From contig NZ_NHPJ01000079.1 in assembly GCF_002252985.1 (NCBI RefSeq), positions 1 to 64,000 of the forward strand: a stretch of DNA of 64,000 bases. Reading direction: 5' to 3'. This DNA is from Halorubrum halodurans. GTDB lineage: Archaea > Halobacteriota > Halobacteria > Halobacteriales > Haloferacaceae. Within the stretch, counting starts at the first letter, position 1, and each line of letters begins with the position of its first letter. The translations under genes and the position numbers were made by a program. Shown here piece after piece: positions 15,958 to 25,029 of the stretch. Under the pieces are notes generated by a model. The model was given only the letters and a program-made list of their open reading frames with translations. It did no database searches and was not told where the DNA came from.

Positions 15958-16341
15958 ATGAGCTTCGAAGTTCCCGACGAGTTACGATATCTGGAATCGC
16001 ACGAGTGGACCACCGTCGACGACGAGGCCGTCCGCGTCGGCATCTCCGACTTCGCACAGGACGAGCTCGGCGACGTGGTCTTCGTCGAGCTTCCCGACGC
16101 CGGCGACGAGATCGCGGCCGGCGAGGCGTTCGGCGTGGTCGAGTCGATCAAGGCGGTCTCGGACGTGTACGCGCCGGTGTCCGGCGAGGTCCTCGCGGTC
16201 AACGAGGAGCTCTTCGATCGCCCCGAGCTCGTCAACGAGGACCCCTACGGCGACGGCTGGCTGATCGAGATCGCCCCGAGCGACGGCGTCGACCACGACG
16301 AACTGCTCGACGCCGACGAGTACGACGCGCAGATCGCCTGA
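15958..16341 (+). CDS. gcvH: Glycine cleavage system H protein
   Basis: A 127-residue lipoyl carrier. The lipoylated lysine is Lys65 in [39 protein letters not shown] is the family's N-terminal signature. GcvH shuttles the aminomethyl group between the P protein and the T protein. It heads the gcvH-gcvPA-gcvPB series; a TATA-like CTTTTATC lies near 15811, giving a leader of over 100 bases. Confidence 0.95.
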   Translation: MSFEVPDELRYLESHEWTTVDDEAVRVGISDFAQDELGDVVFVELPDAGDEIAAGEAFGVVESIKAVSDVYAPVSGEVLAVNEELFDRPELVNEDPYGDGWLIEIAPSDGVDHDELLDADEYDAQIA

Positions 16342-16377
16342 ACGCGGCACGGCCCGACACACCGACCCGACACCACA

Positions 16378-16538
16378 TGACGAGCCACCAAACGCCACCG
16401 GAGCGGACCCGATCAACCGACCGAACCGACCGATCCGGACCGACCGGACTGACCTCACCGACCGGACCGACCCGACGAACCGGACGAACCGGAGCCGCCG
16501 GGTCGACCGCGGCCGGAACCGACGCGGGGCACAGATGA
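16378..16538 (+). CDS. Possible 53-residue ORF coupled to gcvPA
   Basis: An ATG at 16378 opens a 53-residue frame rich in Thr, Arg, Gly and Pro that ends in an ATGA overlap with the gcvPA start. The DNA beneath it is a degenerate ACCGACCGG repeat (about 16400-16490). No ribosome site is seen before the ATG and the composition is basic, unlike haloarchaeal proteins, so this may just be an open spacer. If translated, it would couple gcvPA translation to the upstream message. Confidence 0.25.
16400..16490. repeat. Degenerate ACCGACCGG short repeat
   Basis: The spacer between gcvH and gcvPA consists of imperfect copies of ACCGAC/ACCGGA, with no C-to-T balance typical of coding DNA. It resembles the other short tandem duplications found in spacers of this window. 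Confidence 0.6.
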
Positions 16539-17854
16539 GCGGGAGCCCGTACGCGCCCCACACCGACGCCGAGACCGCGGCGATGCTCGAGACGATCGGC
16601 GTCGCCGACGAGGAGGCGCTCTTCGACATCCCGGACGACGTCGCCTTCGACGGCGCGTTCGGGATCGACGCCCGGACCGAACGCGGGATCCGCGACGAGT
16701 GCGCCCGCATCTTCGGCCGGAACGCCGACGCGACCGAGTTCCTCGGCCGCGGCCACTACGCCCACTACGTGCCGAGCGTCGTCGACCACCTCTCGGACCG
16801 CGCGGAGTTCCTCACGAGCTACACCCAGTACCAGCCGGAGATCTCCCAGGGCTTCCTCCAGGCGCTCTTCGAGTACCAGTCGATGCTCGTCGAGCTCACC
16901 GGGCTCCCGGTCGCGAACTGCTCGATGTACGACGCCGCCACCGCGCTGGCGGAGGCCGCGACGCTCGCGGACCGCACGCGCTCGACGTCCGGCGACGTCG
17001 TCCTCGTCCCCGGCCACCTCCGGGAGGGGAAGCGGGCGGTCCTCGACAACTACTGTGCCGGCGCGGACCTGACCGTCGAGTCGTACCCGATGGACGACGG
17101 GATCGCCGACCTCGACGCCCTCGCGGACCGCGTCGGCGACGACGTCGTCATGGTGTACGCGGAGAACCCCACGCTCCGCGGCTGTATCGAGGAGAACCTC
17201 GCCGCGATCGGCGAGATCGCCGCCGACGCCGACGCGCTGTTCACGCTGGGGTCGGACGTCGTCGCGCTGTCGGTGCTGGAAGAGCCCGCGAGCGTCGGGG
17301 CCGACGTCGTCGTCGGCGAGGCGGGCGCGCTCGGGCTCCCGACCGCCTACGGGATGGGACTGGGGATCTTCGCCTGCCGCGAGGAGCACCTCCGGCAGGT
17401 CCCCGGCCGGCTCGTCGGCGCGAGCGAGGACGCCGCCGGCGACCGGGCGTTCACGCTCACGCTCCAGACGCGCGAACAGCACATCCGCAAGGAGCGGGCG
17501 ACCTCGAACATCTGTACGAACCAGGCGTGGGTCGCACTGCGCGCGGCGATCCACGCCGCGTGGCTCGGGCCGGACGGCCTCGTCGACCTCGCGAGCGACT
17601 GCGTGCGCGAGGCCGCCGCCCTCGCCGACCGCCTCGACGAGGTCTCCGGGGCGGCCGCGCCGGTCCACGACCGCCACCACGTCCGGGAGTTCGCGGTGCG
17701 GACCGACCAGCCGGCGGCTCCCGTGGCCGACGACCTCGCCGACGCGGGGTTCCTCGTCCACGTCGTCGGCGAGCACCTGCTCCAGGTGTGCGTGACCGAC
17801 CTCACCGCCGGGAAGTCCGACGACCTCGTCGCGGCGTTCGAGGAGGTGATCTGA
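16535..17854 (+). CDS. gcvPA: Glycine dehydrogenase (decarboxylating) subunit 1
   Basis: A 439-residue protein with the GcvP N-terminal fold type I domain: [13 protein letters not shown] at the start, [17 protein letters not shown], and the [25 protein letters not shown] motif of P proteins. This half lacks the PLP lysine, which is in subunit 2. With GcvPB it decarboxylates glycine and loads the aminomethyl group on GcvH. It is one base upstream of gcvPB. Confidence 0.95.
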   Translation: MSGSPYAPHTDAETAAMLETIGVADEEALFDIPDDVAFDGAFGIDARTERGIRDECARIFGRNADATEFLGRGHYAHYVPSVVDHLSDRAEFLTSYTQYQPEISQGFLQALFEYQSMLVELTGLPVANCSMYDAATALAEAATLADRTRSTSGDVVLVPGHLREGKRAVLDNYCAGADLTVESYPMDDGIADLDALADRVGDDVVMVYAENPTLRGCIEENLAAIGEIAADADALFTLGSDVVALSVLEEPASVGADVVVGEAGALGLPTAYGMGLGIFACREEHLRQVPGRLVGASEDAAGDRAFTLTLQTREQHIRKERATSNICTNQAWVALRAAIHAAWLGPDGLVDLASDCVREAAALADRLDEVSGAAAPVHDRHHVREFAVRTDQPAAPVADDLADAGFLVHVVGEHLLQVCVTDLTAGKSDDLVAAFEEVI

Positions 17855-17855
17855 G

Positions 17856-19286
17856 ATGATCCACGACCAGGCCGACTACACGCGCGAGGAGGAGGCGGTT
17901 CACGAGCCGCTGCTCTCCGAGAAGGGCGAGGGGACGGTCGACGTGCGCGAGGAGTCGCCGCTCCCCGACGATCTGACCCGCGAGGAGCTCACGCTTCCCG
18001 CGCCCTCGGAGCCGGAGATCGCCCGCCACTACACCCGGCTCTCGCAGATGAACTGGGCGATCGACGCCGGCCCGTACCCGCTCGGGAGCTGTACGATGAA
18101 GTACAACCCGAAGTTCACGGAGGACGTGGCCGCGGACCCGAACGCCGCGGTCCACCCCGACCGGCCGGACCGGTCGGTCCAGGGGAACCTCGAGCTCCAG
18201 TACCGGCTCCAGGAGTTCCTCGGGGAGATCGGGGGGATGGACGCCGTCACGCTCCAGCCGCCCGCCGGTGCGGCCGGCGAGCTCACGGGGATCCTGATCG
18301 CGAAGGCGTACCACGAGCACCACGGCAACGACCGCTCGGAGGTGGTGATCCCGGCGTCCGCACACGGCACCAACTTCGCGACCGCCGCGACCGCCGGCTA
18401 CGAGGTGGTCGAACTCCCCTCCGGCGAGGACGGCCGCGTCGACCTGGAGGCGCTCGAGGCCGCCGTCGGCGACGACACCGCCGCCCTGATGTTGACGAAT
18501 CCGAACACGGTCGGGCTCTTCGAGCGCGACATCACGGAGATAGCCGAGATCGTCCACGACGCGGGCGGGCTGCTCTACTACGACGGCGCGAACCTCAACG
18601 CGCTGCTCGGGCGCGGCCGCCCCGGCGACATGGGGTTCGACGTGATGCACTACAACGTCCACAAGACGTTCGCGACGCCCCACGGCGGCGGCGGCCCCGG
18701 CGCGGGCCCCGTCGGGGTGACGGCGGAGCTGGCCGACTTCCTCCCGAGCCCGCGGGTTCGCGAGACGAACGGCGAGAGGGGGTACGAGCGCTTCGAGCCC
18801 GCCGAGTCGATCGGGAAGGTCCACGGCTTCGAGGGCAACTGGCTCGTGTTGATCAAGGCGTACGCCTACATCGCCCGGCTCGGCGACGAGGGGCTCCGTG
18901 ACGCCGCGGCGAAGGCCGTGCTCAACGCGAACTACCTCGCCGAGCGGGTCGACCTCGAGGTTCCCTACGGCCCCTTCCACCACGAGTTCGCGGCGACCGC
19001 GGGCGACCGCGACGCAGCCGACGTGGCCAAGCGCATGCTGGACTTCGGCGTCCACCCGCCGACGACGAAGTGGCCCGAGATGGTGCCCGAGGCGATGTTG
19101 ACGGAGCCGACCGAGATCGAGAACCGCTCCTCGCTCGACGACCTCGCGGAGGCGTTCGACCTGGCGTACGCGGACGCCGACGAGGCGCTCGAGACCGCGC
19201 CGAACCGCACCGCCGCCGCCCGGATCGACCAGGTCGGGGCCGCCCGGAACCCGCGGCTCTCCTGGCAGGCGCTCGACGGGGAGTAG
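17856..19286 (+). CDS. gcvPB: Glycine dehydrogenase (decarboxylating) subunit 2
   Basis: A 476-residue PLP enzyme. The cofactor lysine is Lys270 in YNVHKTFATPHGGGGPG; GSCTMKYNPK and LQPPAGAAGELTG are further P-protein signatures. It forms the active half of the glycine cleavage P protein together with the preceding subunit. No gcvT is present in the window, so the T protein must be encoded elsewhere. Confidence 0.95.
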   Translation: MIHDQADYTREEEAVHEPLLSEKGEGTVDVREESPLPDDLTREELTLPAPSEPEIARHYTRLSQMNWAIDAGPYPLGSCTMKYNPKFTEDVAADPNAAVHPDRPDRSVQGNLELQYRLQEFLGEIGGMDAVTLQPPAGAAGELTGILIAKAYHEHHGNDRSEVVIPASAHGTNFATAATAGYEVVELPSGEDGRVDLEALEAAVGDDTAALMLTNPNTVGLFERDITEIAEIVHDAGGLLYYDGANLNALLGRGRPGDMGFDVMHYNVHKTFATPHGGGGPGAGPVGVTAELADFLPSPRVRETNGERGYERFEPAESIGKVHGFEGNWLVLIKAYAYIARLGDEGLRDAAAKAVLNANYLAERVDLEVPYGPFHHEFAATAGDRDAADVAKRMLDFGVHPPTTKWPEMVPEAMLTEPTEIENRSSLDDLAEAFDLAYADADEALETAPNRTAAARIDQVGAARNPRLSWQALDGE

Positions 19287-19406
19287 TCGAGAGGGCGGAG
19301 CGGACGCCCCCGACGAGCCGTCGGACTGCTCCCGACCGGTCCCGACCGCTCTCGGCGCGTGAGAACCGTTGACGTCCCTTTCTCCCGACGGGCCGCACGA
19401 ACGCGC

Positions 19407-19850
19407 ATGATACGAGCGATCCTCGGGCTCGCCGGAGCCCTCGCCGCGCTGTTTCCGGACCGAGCGGTCGACGCCTTCGAGGCGGTCGCGCTCGAGGAGA
19501 CCGACGCGGAGACGAAGCCGTGGGTCGGGTCCGCGGTCCGCGCCGAGGGCGTCCTGGCGGTCGCCGCCGGGCTGCTCGGCGGCCGCGCCTCCGCGTGGCC
19601 GGCGAACGTCACCGGCGTCTTCGGCCTCGTCGTGTTCGCGGTCCCGAGGGCGTACCGGGCCTTCGCCGCCCGACTCCTGTACGAGGAGCCGGACGAGGTC
19701 CGGTGGGCGGACCGCTCGACGCCGCTTCTCAGAGCCGTCGGGGCGGCGTACGTCCTCGCGGCCCTCGGGGCGTTCCGGCGCCGTCGCCGTGGCCGCGAGC
19801 GCGGGGACGACTCGGGGAGCGAGGACCCGGCGGAGCGCGTCGAGGCGTGA
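19407..19850 (+). CDS. Conserved haloarchaeal membrane-associated protein, unknown
   Basis: From the ATG at 19407 (MIRAILGLAGALAALFPDR), 147 residues with hydrophobic stretches near 1-18, 42-60, 68-85 and 112-128, and a charged Arg-rich then acidic tail. The upstream part of the frame is low quality and lacks a plausible start. No motif recognised. It stands between gcvPB and the phosphoesterase gene. Confidence 0.6.
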   Translation: MIRAILGLAGALAALFPDRAVDAFEAVALEETDAETKPWVGSAVRAEGVLAVAAGLLGGRASAWPANVTGVFGLVVFAVPRAYRAFAARLLYEEPDEVRWADRSTPLLRAVGAAYVLAALGAFRRRRRGRERGDDSGSEDPAERVEA

Positions 19851-19946
19851 TCGGCGGGGAGCGGGGCCGACCGCGCTCGCGTGTCCTCGGAGCTCGTCGA
19901 CGCCTCGCCCCGGTCGCTTTTGAACGCGCCGCGCGTACCGGCGGAC

Positions 19947-20456
19947 ATGCTCGTCGGCATCGTCTCCGACACCCACGACGACCTCGCCGCCGTCGAGGCG
20001 GCGATCGATCTGTTCGAATCGGCGGGCGTCGACGCGGTCGTCCACTGCGGCGACTTCGTCGCCCCCTTCTCCGTGACCCCCTTCGACGCCGGCTTCGAGT
20101 TCCACGCCGTCCGCGGGAACAACGACGGCGAGTGGGCGGTGGAGTCCACGGTGAACGCGTTCGGGACCTACCACGGCGAGGCCGGGACGCTCTCGGTCGA
20201 CGGCGTCGACGTCGCCGTCACCCACGGGACGAGCGAGGTCGTCGTCGACGCGCTCGTCGACTGCGGCGACTACGACTACGTCCTCCACGGCCACACCCAC
20301 GCGCACGGGGTCGAGGAACGGGACGGCACCGTGCGGGTGAACCCCGGCGGGCTCCCGATCCCGGTCGCGGGCGCGGACGACGCCTTCCGCGTCGCGACGC
20401 TCGACACGGCCGCGTCAGGGTCCGCAGCCGTGACGCACCACCGGCTGGACCGCTGA
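19947..20456 (+). CDS. YfcE/MJ0936-type phosphodiesterase
   Basis: The ATG at 19947 gives 169 residues of the small calcineurin-like phosphoesterase family. All metal motifs are present: VSDTHDD (Asp8, His10), HCGDF, RGNNDGEW, THGTSEV and HGHTHAHGV. These enzymes hydrolyse phosphodiesters with two metal ions; the physiological substrate is unknown for most archaeal members. Length and motif spacing are standard. Confidence 0.92.
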   Translation: MLVGIVSDTHDDLAAVEAAIDLFESAGVDAVVHCGDFVAPFSVTPFDAGFEFHAVRGNNDGEWAVESTVNAFGTYHGEAGTLSVDGVDVAVTHGTSEVVVDALVDCGDYDYVLHGHTHAHGVEERDGTVRVNPGGLPIPVAGADDAFRVATLDTAASGSAAVTHHRLDR

Positions 20457-20655
20457 ACGGGCGGCGGAGGCCACGCGACGGCCGGCCGAACCGGATCGAG
20501 TGCCGGCACGGAGAAGGGACTTCCCGAGGCGTTATGCCGCTCCGGCGGGAGCGTCGCGACGTGTCCGAACCGACCCCCGAGTTCGCGGGCGCCGGCCGAC
20601 CGGTCGCCGTGCCGGTCCGGACGCCGCCCGCGGGACCGACGGAGGCCCGAGACGG

Positions 20656-21534
20656 ATGAGACCCGACCGCCCGCCCGTCGAGACCGACGCCGACCTCGCG
20701 GAGGCGATCGACGCGATCGCCGACCGGTTCGACGGTCGGCTCGGCGTCTTCCTCGGCCTGTCACGGGAGGTGGAGGAGTTCGACGTGCTCCACCGACGGA
20801 ACGCGGACGGGACGTTCGTCGCCGCGAGCACGATCAAGCTCCCGATACTCTACGCGCTCTACGAGGCGTACGACGGGCGACTCGACGCGCTCGCGGAGCC
20901 GCGACCGATCGCGGCCGAGAACCGCGTCGGCGGCAGCGGGATATTTCACCTCCTCGACGATCCGACCCCGTCGCTCGAGGACCTCGCGCGGGCGACCATC
21001 GCGATCAGCGACAACGCCGCGACCAACCAGCTGATCGACGAGCTCGGCGCGGAGCGCATCGAGGCGGCCGCGGCGCGGCTCGGCATGGCCGACACCCGGC
21101 TCCGGCGGAAGATGATGGCGACGCTTGAGGGCCACGACTTCGAGCCGCTCGGCGAGCAGCCCGACGGCGAGCCGGCGAACCTCACCACGCCGGCCGACTG
21201 TGCCCGTTTCTTCGCCGACGTCGTCCACGAGGCGACGCTGTCGCCGGCGGCGTACGACCGGCTCCGGGTGCCGCTCGACGAGCAGAAGGACGCGTCGCTC
21301 TTCGCCCGGTACCTCCCGTACGGGACGCCGATCGCACACAAGACCGGCGGCCTCCCGACGGCGGCGCTGGACACAGGGGTCGTCTCGGCCGACGACGGCG
21401 GGACGCCGCCGCTCGTGTTCGCGGCGTTCGCGACGCAAGCCGAGAACGGTGGCGACGCGGGCGACGCGGTCGCGGCGGTCGGCGACGCGGCGTTCGAGCG
21501 GTTCGCGGCGCTACGGCGGGAACGCGGCGACTGA
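20656..21534 (+). CDS. Serine hydrolase of the class A beta-lactamase fold
   Basis: From the ATG at 20656 (MRPDRPPVETDADLAE), 292 residues. The three signature elements are present in order: Ser58-T-I-Lys61 (ASTIKLP), ISDNAATNQL (the SDN element) and HKTGGLPT (the KTG element). The Glu-x-x-x-Asn omega-loop of true penicillinases is not canonical (GEPANLTTPADC), so hydrolysis of beta-lactams should not be assumed. There is no signal peptide, indicating a cytoplasmic hydrolase or esterase. Confidence 0.85.
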   Translation: MRPDRPPVETDADLAEAIDAIADRFDGRLGVFLGLSREVEEFDVLHRRNADGTFVAASTIKLPILYALYEAYDGRLDALAEPRPIAAENRVGGSGIFHLLDDPTPSLEDLARATIAISDNAATNQLIDELGAERIEAAAARLGMADTRLRRKMMATLEGHDFEPLGEQPDGEPANLTTPADCARFFADVVHEATLSPAAYDRLRVPLDEQKDASLFARYLPYGTPIAHKTGGLPTAALDTGVVSADDGGTPPLVFAAFATQAENGGDAGDAVAAVGDAAFERFAALRRERGD

Positions 21535-21588
21535 CGGGAGGAGCGCGGCGGGCGGTAACGGCGGAGAACGGGAACCGTCAGCGTGGCG

Positions 21589-22758
21589 CTACCCGTCGGC
21601 CGGCTCCGCCAGGACGGGCCAGTGCGTTCGGTGGTGGTCGATCGCCTCGTCGAGCCACGCGTCGACGAGGTCGGTCGGCTCGTCGAGCCACGCCATCGGG
21701 TCGTCGTGGCCGTACCCGTCCAGGTCGACGAGTCGGTCGAGCACGCCCTCGAGGACGCCGAGGGTGGCAAAGGAGAGGTGCGACGGCTGGTAGCCGCCCT
21801 CCTGGATCAGCGCCAGGCGGCCGTCGGCGGCGTCGTCGGCGAGCGCCCGAACTCTGGACCCGAGCGTCCGGAACCCGCCGCGGGTGACGAGGTTTCGGCC
21901 GTTGGGGTCGACCGTGCCCGCGTCCTGGCCGGCGCTCACGAGGACGAGGTCGGGGTCGTACGAGCGGACGACCGGTTCGACGATCGTCTCGAACAGGCGC
22001 TCGTACCCGCGGTCGCCGGTGCCCGGCGGGAGCGGGACGTTGAGGGTGTATCCCGCCCCGTCGCCCGCGCCGTCCTCCGCGAGCGACCCCTCCTGCGGGT
22101 GGTACTCGGACCACGAGCCGTGGTCGTGGTGGGCGCTCACGAGGAGGACGTCGTTGCGGTCGTAGAAGGCCTCCTGGGTCCCGTTGCCGTGGTGGACGTC
22201 CCAGTCGACGATCGCGACCCGGTCCGCGCCCGAGGCGAGCGCCTCCTCGGCCGCGATGGCCGCGTTGTTGAGGAAACAGAACCCGTCCGCCTGGGTCGGC
22301 TGCGCGTGGTGGCCGCTCGGACGACACAGCGCGTACGGGATTCCCGCCCGCCCGGACAACGCGTGGTCGGCGGCGGCGGCCGCGGCCCCCGCCGCGACCC
22401 GCGCCGCGTCGTACGTCGCCTCGTTCGCCCCGGTGGTCGTCCGGCCGATCCGGCCGCCGCCGTCGGCACAGAACCCCTCCAGCCAGTCCACGTAGTCCGC
22501 GTCATGAACGCGCTCGATCGCGTCCCGCGTCGCCCGGTCGGGCTCGACGAAGCGGCTCTCCTCGGGGAAGCCGTGTTCCACCGTCGCCACGATGTTCTCG
22601 ACGCGCTCGCGGCGGTCCGGGTGGGTCTCGTCGGCGGCGACGATCGGCGTCGAGGGATGCTTGAACGCTCCCGGCGGCTGTTCGTGATCCAGCATGCGCT
22701 CGTGCCAGAAGACGGTGAGATCGGCGTCGCCGCCGTTCGCGGTCGGTTCGGCGGTCAT
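21589..22758 (-). CDS. Histone-deacetylase-family amidohydrolase
   Basis: From ATG 22758 (MTAEPTANGG), 389 residues. Zinc-site elements of the arginase/deacetylase fold are present: CRPSGHHAQP (catalytic His pair), AIVDWDVHHGNGTQ (Asp and His ligands), and SAGQDAGTVDP (last Asp). Members of this branch deacetylate acetyl-lysine, acetoin-pathway proteins or acetylpolyamines; haloarchaeal homologues are annotated as histone deacetylases. The longer frame upstream is Arg/Pro-rich and is rejected. It is divergent from the BCCT transporter. Confidence 0.9.
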   Translation of the reverse strand: MTAEPTANGGDADLTVFWHERMLDHEQPPGAFKHPSTPIVAADETHPDRRERVENIVATVEHGFPEESRFVEPDRATRDAIERVHDADYVDWLEGFCADGGGRIGRTTTGANEATYDAARVAAGAAAAAADHALSGRAGIPYALCRPSGHHAQPTQADGFCFLNNAAIAAEEALASGADRVAIVDWDVHHGNGTQEAFYDRNDVLLVSAHHDHGSWSEYHPQEGSLAEDGAGDGAGYTLNVPLPPGTGDRGYERLFETIVEPVVRSYDPDLVLVSAGQDAGTVDPNGRNLVTRGGFRTLGSRVRALADDAADGRLALIQEGGYQPSHLSFATLGVLEGVLDRLVDLDGYGHDDPMAWLDEPTDLVDAWLDEAIDHHRTHWPVLAEPADG

Positions 22759-23201
22759 CGGTTCTTCCTCCCGCGAATCGGGTCCGCTCCGCTCGAGTCG
22801 GTCGGGATCGGCGACGGTCGGCTCTCTCGCGGATCGGCGGCCGCCCGTGCGGACGGCGCGTGCGTCGCGTGTCGCATGCCCTCGCTTTCGCGGGAGGGGG
22901 TGAAAAGATCCCGGCGTGACGGCGGAGGGGTACGGCGACGGAACGGCACGGTGACGGAACGGCACGGCGACGGAGCGGCGACCCGGAGTTCCGGCACGCC
23001 GTTCCGGTTCTTCGGTCCGCTCGCGCCGGGTATACACAACAACCGTGTACTACGAATACGAAAAAGGACAACATTTATGTAAGGCCGATTCAACAACCGG
23101 ACTGTGCTATCACGTATCACGGCAACCGGCCGGCGGGGGGAATCGGACGACGACCGTCGCGTGCGCCCTATCTCGAGACGGTTCCGCGGGGGTGATCCCG
23201 C
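22759..23201. other. Divergent spacer before the transporter, with 16-bp tandem repeat
   Basis: No gene. It holds a 16-bp unit GACGGAACGGCACGGT repeated 2.75 times (22937-22980), the operator-like site at 23033-23049, a TATA-like ATTTATG (23073-23079) and a hairpin at the transporter start (23185-23202). The leader of the transporter message would be about 100 bases. Confidence 0.6.
23033..23049. promoter_or_regulatory. Operator candidate TACAC-N7-GTGTA before the BCCT gene
   Basis: TACAC (23033-23037) and GTGTA (23045-23049) are exact inverted arms 7 bases apart. The site lies about 25 bases upstream of the TATA-like element, a position suited to an activator or to a regulator blocking TFB. 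The same site with the same spacing appears at the aminotransferase start and, with one mismatch, before the deacetylase gene. Confidence 0.6.
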
Positions 23202-23202
23202 G
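23185..23202 (+). promoter_or_regulatory. Start-site hairpin with ribosome site in its loop
   Basis: CGCGGG (23185-23190) pairs with CCCGCG (23197-23202) around GGTGAT. The loop is the ribosome-binding sequence and the last paired base is the G of the GTG start codon, so initiation of the transporter could depend on opening this stem. Confidence 0.45.
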
Positions 23203-24899
23203 TGAGCGACGCGGAGGAGGCTGACGGTCCGATCGCGACGTTCCGGGAGGAGATCGACCCGACCGTCTTCGCGTTCGGCGCGCTGATAACCCTGGGCGTG
23301 ATCGTCGCGTTCTTCATCAATCCGTCCGCCGTCGAGAGCGGCATCTCGTCGCTGAACAACCAGCTGCTCGGCGCGTTCAACTGGGCGCTGCTGCTCATCG
23401 TCTTCTTGATCGTGTTGTTCCTGCTGTTCCTGATCGTGGGGCCGTGGGGCGCCATCAAGCTCGGCGACGAGCCGCCGGAGTACAGCTTCCTCTCCTTCTT
23501 CGCGATGTTGTACTCGGCTGGCTTCGCGGCGGGCGTCGTCTTCTGGGGTCCGACCGAGGCGCTGTTCTACTACAGCAACCCCTCGCCGCTGTTCAGTACC
23601 GTCGAGGGCGGAACGGCCGAGGCGATGACGATCGCCGTCCAGCAGACGCTGTTCCACTGGGCGCTACCGCAGCTCGCGGTGTTCACCATCATGGGCATCG
23701 CGATCGGCTACTTCGCGTACAACTACGAGAGCGTCCCGCTGCGCGTCTCCTCGGCGCTCACGCCGATCCTCGGTGCCGACAACCTCGACGGTCCGCTCGC
23801 GAAGGTCGTCGACGTCCTCGCCGTCTTCGCGACGATCGGCGGCGTCGCCACGTCGCTCGGGTTCATCGGGAGCCAGTTCGTCACCGGCCTCGACTACCAG
23901 TGGGGGATCAACATGGGCGACCTCGGCATCCTGCTCGTCGTCACCATGATGACCCTGCTTTTCACGACCTCGATGGTGCTCGGGGTCGACAAGGGGATCC
24001 GCCGGCTCTCGAACTTCAACATGGTGCTCTTCGTCGCGCTCATGCTCGTGACGTTCGTCGTGGGTCCGACGCTGTTCCTCGTGCTGCTCGGGACGCAGGC
24101 GTTCGGCGGCATGATCAGCGAGTTCGTCTCGATGAGCCTCTTCACCGGTGCCGGACCGATGGGCGCGGGCGAGTCGGGCGCGACCGGCTGGATGAACGCG
24201 TGGACGGTGTTCTACTGGGCGTGGGCGCTCTCGTGGTCGCCGTTCGCGGGGCTGTTCATCGCGCGGATCTCCAAGGGGCGGACCGTCCGCGAGGTCGCCT
24301 TTACCGGGATCGTCGCGACCTCCGGCGCAACCATCCCGTGGTTCACCTTCGTCGGCGGCACCGCGGTCTGGGCACAGCACAACGGTATCGCCGACTTCGG
24401 CGCGGTGATCGCCGGCGAGGCCGGGCCGGAGGTGTCCGGGTTCATCCTCTTCGAGGCGCTGAACTTCACGTTGAACCTCGGCGGAGCGTCGATGACGATC
24501 CCGATCGGGTCCGTGCTGATCTACGCCTTCATGATCCTCGTGACGACCTTCTTCGTCACGTCCGCGGACTCCTCGACGCTCGCCGTCTCGATGATGACGA
24601 CCGGCGGGAAGGCCAAGCCGTCGAACATCAACCGGATCTTCTGGGGCGTCGTCCTCGGGATGACCGCGGCGATCCTGATGATCCTCGGCGGCACCGGCAG
24701 TGCGAACACGCTCCAGCAGGCGGCGATCATCACCGGAACGCCGTTCGCCTTCGTCTGCTTCCTCGCGATGCTGGCGCTGATCAAGGACTTCGGCGAGAAC
24801 TACGATCAGGTGCTCTTCCAGAACGACACCGTGTTGTACGGATCGAAGGACGACTCCGGGTCGCGGTCCGGGTCCGTCGCCGGGTCCGACGACGACTGA
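23202..24899 (+). CDS. BCCT-family compatible-solute transporter
   Basis: A 565-residue protein starting at GTG 23202 after a GGTGAT ribosome site. About twelve membrane helices and the family signature WTVFYWAWALSWSPFAGLFI followed by ARISKGRTVREV. BCCT carriers take up betaine, choline, carnitine or ectoine with sodium or protons. The N and C tails are acidic. Its promoter carries the TACAC-N7-GTGTA site shared with the ectoine-catabolic genes that follow, so ectoine or hydroxyectoine is the likely cargo. That substrate is inference from context. Confidence 0.93.
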   Translation: MSDAEEADGPIATFREEIDPTVFAFGALITLGVIVAFFINPSAVESGISSLNNQLLGAFNWALLLIVFLIVLFLLFLIVGPWGAIKLGDEPPEYSFLSFFAMLYSAGFAAGVVFWGPTEALFYYSNPSPLFSTVEGGTAEAMTIAVQQTLFHWALPQLAVFTIMGIAIGYFAYNYESVPLRVSSALTPILGADNLDGPLAKVVDVLAVFATIGGVATSLGFIGSQFVTGLDYQWGINMGDLGILLVVTMMTLLFTTSMVLGVDKGIRRLSNFNMVLFVALMLVTFVVGPTLFLVLLGTQAFGGMISEFVSMSLFTGAGPMGAGESGATGWMNAWTVFYWAWALSWSPFAGLFIARISKGRTVREVAFTGIVATSGATIPWFTFVGGTAVWAQHNGIADFGAVIAGEAGPEVSGFILFEALNFTLNLGGASMTIPIGSVLIYAFMILVTTFFVTSADSSTLAVSMMTTGGKAKPSNINRIFWGVVLGMTAAILMILGGTGSANTLQQAAIITGTPFAFVCFLAMLALIKDFGENYDQVLFQNDTVLYGSKDDSGSRSGSVAGSDDD

Positions 24900-24997
24900 G
24901 TCGGCCGGCGACCGAATCGACCGACGAGGGAAGCGGCCGGCGTTTCCCGCCCGTTCCGCTCGCGTCCCCGTTCGCCCGCTCGCGCGTCGGGAGAAGG

Positions 24998-25005
24998 TTT
25001 TAATG
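24998..25005 (+). promoter_or_regulatory. TATA box of the aminotransferase gene
   Basis: TTTTAATG centred 27 bases before the ATG at 25029 indicates a leaderless transcript beginning at or next to the start codon. Confidence 0.55.
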
Positions 25006-25012
25006 GACACTG

Positions 25013-25029
25013 TACACACTTACTGTGTA
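25013..25029. promoter_or_regulatory. Operator candidate TACAC-N7-GTGTA over the start codon
   Basis: TACAC (25013-25017) and GTGTA (25025-25029) with a 7-base spacer. The last A is the A of the aminotransferase ATG and the site covers the expected transcription start, the classic place for a repressor. Arms and spacing equal those of the site before the transporter. Confidence 0.62.

Noticed and set aside
17802..20306. 834-residue minus-strand frame opposite gcvPB and its neighbours
   Set aside because: Antisense shadow spanning several real + strand genes; composition is that of complement codons.
20656..21534. Antibiotic-resistance beta-lactamase
   Set aside because: The catalytic-loop glutamate motif is not canonical, there is no export signal, and haloarchaea lack peptidoglycan, so a general serine hydrolase is the safer call.
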